Positions 15,718-18,686 of a stretch of 18,686 bases of DNA are shown here, piece after piece. The stretch spans positions 1 through 18,686 of the forward strand of contig DORE01000122.1 in NCBI GenBank assembly GCA_003514305.1. Direction: 5' to 3'. Below the pieces are notes generated by a model, which searched no databases, was not told the DNA's origin, and was given only the letters and a program-made list of their open reading frames with translations. Position 1 is the first letter of the stretch. Every line of letters starts with the position of its first letter. The stretch comes from Gammaproteobacteria bacterium (GTDB taxonomy: Bacteria; Pseudomonadota; Gammaproteobacteria; Pseudomonadales; Pseudohongiellaceae). Both the position numbers and the translations under genes were made by a program.

Positions 15718-16839
15718 TCAGTTGGGAGTATGAAGCGTGCGCGCTTCGATGAGCGCTTCCTCGGCTATGCGGTTGTAGTTCATGACGCCTGATCTGAAGT
15801 TGTTCCAGGATTCATAAATAACTCGGGTGGCCTCGTCGGCTGTAGCGAGCTCTAGAACGACTTCTGTTGATAGCCGCCTTAGCTCTACTAACACGTCGTC
15901 CGGTAGCCGGCGTATTTCCACTCCGTGCTCTTGCACCAGTGACTTTAATGCTTCGTTATTTTTTGCCATGAGCTCGTCGAGCAAGGTTTGGTTCATTACT
16001 TCGGCCGCTGCCAGAAGAATGGCTTGTAAATCTGCAGGCAGAGCTTCGAAACGTTGCTTGTTAAAAATTGTTTCAAGCGTTGAACCAGGCTCATGCCAAC
16101 CAGGATAGTAGTAGTATTTTGCAACCGTATGATAACCTGCGGCGAGATCGTTGTAGGGACTGACAAACTCGGTGGCATCCAATGCTCCAGTCTGCAACGC
16201 GGTGAACACCTCACTGACTTGCATCGTCACCGGTACCCCGCCAGCGCGGCGGAATACTTCCCCACCCAAGCTAGGTATTCGCATCTTCAGACCTCTTAGG
16301 TCTGCCAACGAATCAATTTCCTTGTTAAACCAGCCAAACATCTGTGTGCCCGTATTGCCACCGCGCACGGGGATAAGGTTGAAGGGTGCATAGAGATCTT
16401 TCCAGAGCTTATCTCCTCCCCCGTATCTTAGCCATGCGTTTTGTTCATAACTAGTCATTCCAAATGGTATGGAAGAGAAAAAAGGCGTAGCTGGTATCTT
16501 GCCTTGCCAATAGTAGGCGCCGGAGTGTCCTATTTCAGCAACGCCTTGGCGGACAGCGTCAAAAACTTCTAAGCCTCCGACCAACTCATTTGCGCCGTAG
16601 ACACGGATTTTCATACGCCCAGCGCTCATTTGTTCGACTATTTCCGCGAAATACTCAGGGGACGTGCCAAGAGCCGGCAAATTTTTTGGCCAAGAAGTAA
16701 TCATCTTCCACTCGTAAACTTTTTGCTCAGAGTGATCCGCCGATGATGTTGCACTTGTCTGCGATTCTTCGTTTCCGCATGCCTGAACCAGCATTGCAAT
16801 AATGCCAAGGGCCAGAAAGTCTTTAGGTCTACTCTGCAT
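15718..16839 (-). CDS. dctP: TRAP substrate-binding protein, TakP-type, with lipobox
   Basis: Periplasmic binding protein of the TRAP importer, of the TakP type known to bind pyruvate and other 2-oxo acids with a metal ion. It has 373 residues. The mature start YEWKMITSWPKNLPALGTSP and GQAEIGHS-like GVAEIGHSGAYYW match. MRIPSLGGEVFRRAGG and PYNDLAAGYHTVAKYYYYPGWHEPGS also match, and they include the residues that in TakP hold the ligand and cation. TakP has E-W before the PYND block; here it is E-F. The signal peptide ends in V-Q-A-C21 with Gly at +2, a lipobox, so it may be membrane-anchored rather than free. GGTGAG lies five bases before the ATG at 16839. It follows uvrD by 47 bp and is convergent with dctM. 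Oxo-acid specificity is an inference. Confidence 0.94.
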   Translation of the reverse strand: MQSRPKDFLALGIIAMLVQACGNEESQTSATSSADHSEQKVYEWKMITSWPKNLPALGTSPEYFAEIVEQMSAGRMKIRVYGANELVGGLEVFDAVRQGVAEIGHSGAYYWQGKIPATPFFSSIPFGMTSYEQNAWLRYGGGDKLWKDLYAPFNLIPVRGGNTGTQMFGWFNKEIDSLADLRGLKMRIPSLGGEVFRRAGGVPVTMQVSEVFTALQTGALDATEFVSPYNDLAAGYHTVAKYYYYPGWHEPGSTLETIFNKQRFEALPADLQAILLAAAEVMNQTLLDELMAKNNEALKSLVQEHGVEIRRLPDDVLVELRRLSTEVVLELATADEATRVIYESWNNFRSGVMNYNRIAEEALIEARTLHTPN

Positions 16840-16886
16840 GGCTTCTCACCGTGTGAAGTTGAGTATTTTCTCTATTAGGTCGCTGG

Positions 16887-18686
16887 CTATCCAAGGACTT
16901 CGAGCTTGGCGTAGGATATTACCAGCCACTTGCTTCCCACGGCATCAAAGTTGACTTGTACCCTAGCATTACTTCCCTGGCCTTCATAGTTCAGAACAAC
17001 GCCCTCACCAAACTTTCCATGATTCACTCGCTGTCCGAGTGAGATCTGCGTGTCGGGCACTTCAGCACCCCGACCGGGCGTGCTGCCCATTTTCACTCCA
17101 ATGCGACCCGAAGCATGTGCTCTATTTATTGTAGTTTTAAGCCTGACTTCTTCGACTAAATCATCGGGGACTTCCCTGATAAAGCGCGAAGGTCGACAAA
17201 GGTTAACATCCCCATGCATCCTGCGAGACTCAGCGTAGCTCATGAAGAGTTTTATTTTGGCGCGCGTTATGCCGACGTAACATAGACGCCGCTCCTCCTC
17301 TAACCCTGTCAGATTGTCCATGGACATTTTATGAGGGAAGAGCCCTTCTTCCATGCCTGATAGAAAAACCAGTTGAAATTCGAGGCCTTTAGCAGAGTGC
17401 AGCGTCATCAGCTGGACGGCATCTTCGCTTTCATCAGCTTGCGAGTCGCCTGCGTCCAGTGACGCTTGATCTAGAAAGGCTGCCAGGTAGGAGCTTGCCG
17501 TGACATCAATCTTTTCCTCCTCCATGCCTGGATCGTCAAAACTGCTGGCCGCAGTAATAAGCTCCTCGAGATTTTCGATGCGAGTGCGTGCTTTTTCTCC
17601 CCCTTCTTTTTCGTGGTGGTTCACTAGCCCACTATGCTCAATGACGTGCGTCACTTTTTGATGCAGCTCCAGCGCAGCGCAGTTTTTTTGCATATCATCA
17701 ATGAGTGTAAGGAAGGCGAGCACCGCATTTGCAGCCCGAGAACTGAGCAAGGTCTGGTTGATGCATTCAACACAAGCTTGCCAAAGAGAGCAGTTATGCT
17801 CTCGAGCGATTTGGCGTAAGGCGTCAACCGTGCGCCCGCCAATACCTCGCACTGGCACGTTAATTATGCGTTCAACAGCGGTGTCATCGTGACGATTAAC
17901 AATCAGTCGGAGGTAGGACAGCGCGTTTTTAATCTCAAGGCGCTCATAGAAACGATGTCCACCATAAATGCGATAAGGCATGCCAACTCTGAGCAGTGCA
18001 TCCTCAAGTTCCCGAGATTGTGCGTTGGATCTGTAGAGAATGGCCGCATCTGAGCGCCTATTACCGTTGTTAAACCAGTCCTGCACGCGATCGACGATAA
18101 ATCTTGCCTCGTCCTGCTCATTAAAAGCTCCATAGATGCTGATTGGTTCGCCGTCGGCACCATCGGTCCAGAGGTTTTTCCCAAGTCGACCCTGGTTTTG
18201 AGAGATCAGCTTGTTGGCCGCATTAAGTATGGTTGAGGTTGATCGATAATTCTGCTCAAGACGAATGATGTCCGCGTTGGGGAAGTCACCACTAAATTGC
18301 TGAATATTTTCGATGCGAGCGCCGCGCCAGCCATAGATCGACTGATCATCATCGCCCACCACCATCAGCTGATTGCTGGCGCTTGCCAGAACTCGGAGCC
18401 AAGCGTATTGAATTGCATTCGTGTCCTGAAACTCATCGACCAACACATACTGAAACCTTTGCTGGTAGTGCTGAAGAATCTGCGGATTTTTTAGCCAAAG
18501 CTCATGGGCGCGCAGCAAAATCTCGCCAAAGTCAATCATTCCTCCCCGTTCGCATTCTGTTTCGTAGCCAGCGTAAATCTCCAGCATTGTTTTGGTATAG
18601 TCGTCATCGAAGTGTTCGATATTCCCTGCGCGCAGACCTTCGTCCTTCTGCGCATTGATATACCACTGACACTGTTTTGCCGGCCA
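16887..18686 (-). CDS. uvrD: ATP-dependent DNA helicase UvrD, 5' end missing
   Basis: Superfamily 1A 3'-5' DNA helicase of nucleotide excision repair and methyl-directed mismatch repair. The frame is open to the window edge; 599 residues are visible against ~720 in E. coli, so the N-terminal ~120, with Walker A, are missing. It begins WPAKQCQWYINAQKDEGLR, as UvrD does. Then come motif II VLVDEFQDTN (visible ~81-90), motif III DDDQSIYGWRG (~113-122), motif IV RLEQNYRSTSTI, motif V LMTLHSAKGLEF and motif VI RRLCYVGITRAK. The C-terminus GQRVNHGKFGEGV to the end is the tudor-like domain that contacts RNA polymerase in E. coli. Its stop is TAG. The binding-protein gene follows after 47 bp, so transcription may run on into it. 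Confidence 0.98.
   Translation of the reverse strand, partial: WPAKQCQWYINAQKDEGLRAGNIEHFDDDYTKTMLEIYAGYETECERGGMIDFGEILLRAHELWLKNPQILQHYQQRFQYVLVDEFQDTNAIQYAWLRVLASASNQLMVVGDDDQSIYGWRGARIENIQQFSGDFPNADIIRLEQNYRSTSTILNAANKLISQNQGRLGKNLWTDGADGEPISIYGAFNEQDEARFIVDRVQDWFNNGNRRSDAAILYRSNAQSRELEDALLRVGMPYRIYGGHRFYERLEIKNALSYLRLIVNRHDDTAVERIINVPVRGIGGRTVDALRQIAREHNCSLWQACVECINQTLLSSRAANAVLAFLTLIDDMQKNCAALELHQKVTHVIEHSGLVNHHEKEGGEKARTRIENLEELITAASSFDDPGMEEEKIDVTASSYLAAFLDQASLDAGDSQADESEDAVQLMTLHSAKGLEFQLVFLSGMEEGLFPHKMSMDNLTGLEEERRLCYVGITRAKIKLFMSYAESRRMHGDVNLCRPSRFIREVPDDLVEEVRLKTTINRAHASGRIGVKMGSTPGRGAEVPDTQISLGQRVNHGKFGEGVVLNYEGQGSNARVQVNFDAVGSKWLVISYAKLEVLG

Noticed and set aside
1..18686. Defence system, toxin-antitoxin, mobile element or CRISPR array.
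   Set aside because: No transposase, integrase, repeat-spacer pattern, toxin-antitoxin-like pair or anomalous island was seen; all sizeable genes match housekeeping or ordinary accessory families.

Overview
The window looks like core chromosome of a gammaproteobacterium, probably a free-living and perhaps marine or aquatic one. The order atpA-atpG-atpD-atpC-glmU, a HexR-like RpiR regulator, YaaA and a UvrD with the C-terminal tudor-like domain are all gammaproteobacterial in character. An exported sulfatase and a TakP-type TRAP transporter fit an aquatic heterotroph. Base composition appears near 50% GC throughout by eye. I see no insertion sequence, phage gene, tRNA, rRNA, CRISPR array or obvious island. 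I cannot name the genus from sequence alone.

Layout. 1-4218: the 3' part of the ATP synthase operon (atpA partial, atpG, atpD, atpC), closed by a strong intrinsic terminator. 4274-5647: glmU, which makes UDP-GlcNAc. 5745-6617 (minus): a sugar-phosphate-sensing RpiR/HexR-type regulator, convergent with glmU and divergent from the next gene. 6681-11135 (plus): a FemAB-like acyltransferase, an exported beta-lactamase-fold serine hydrolase and a predicted lipoprotein sulfatase. 11136-11338: a non-coding convergent gap with two small hairpins. 13287 down to 11339 (minus): a compact three-gene unit, DUF4265 protein - yaaA - DUF938 methyltransferase. 13310-15656 (plus): a small three-helix membrane protein followed by the TRAP permease subunits dctQ and dctM. 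18686 down to 15718 (minus): uvrD (5' end outside the window) followed 47 bp later by the TRAP substrate-binding protein, which faces its permease genes tail to tail.

How the genes work together. The F1 genes encode the catalytic head of ATP synthase. GlmU feeds peptidoglycan and LPS synthesis. The TRAP parts (15718-16839 and 13745-15656) should form one sodium-driven importer for a 2-oxo acid or similar carboxylate, although its binding protein is on the opposite strand. The hydrolase and sulfatase are both exported and adjacent, and may act on the same envelope or extracellular substrate; that is inference. YaaA and UvrD both relate to surviving DNA damage or oxidative stress but are in separate transcription units.

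I did not find a clearly new multi-gene system. The most noteworthy items are a 14-codon mini-ORF, rich in codons rare in E. coli, whose stop overlaps the atpC ribosome-binding site; an unusual P-loop in AtpA; a lipobox on the TRAP binding protein; a chitobiase-C-like tail on the sulfatase; and the DUF4265-yaaA-DUF938 unit. No gene-free stretch exceeds 300 bases; the longest is 11136-11338.
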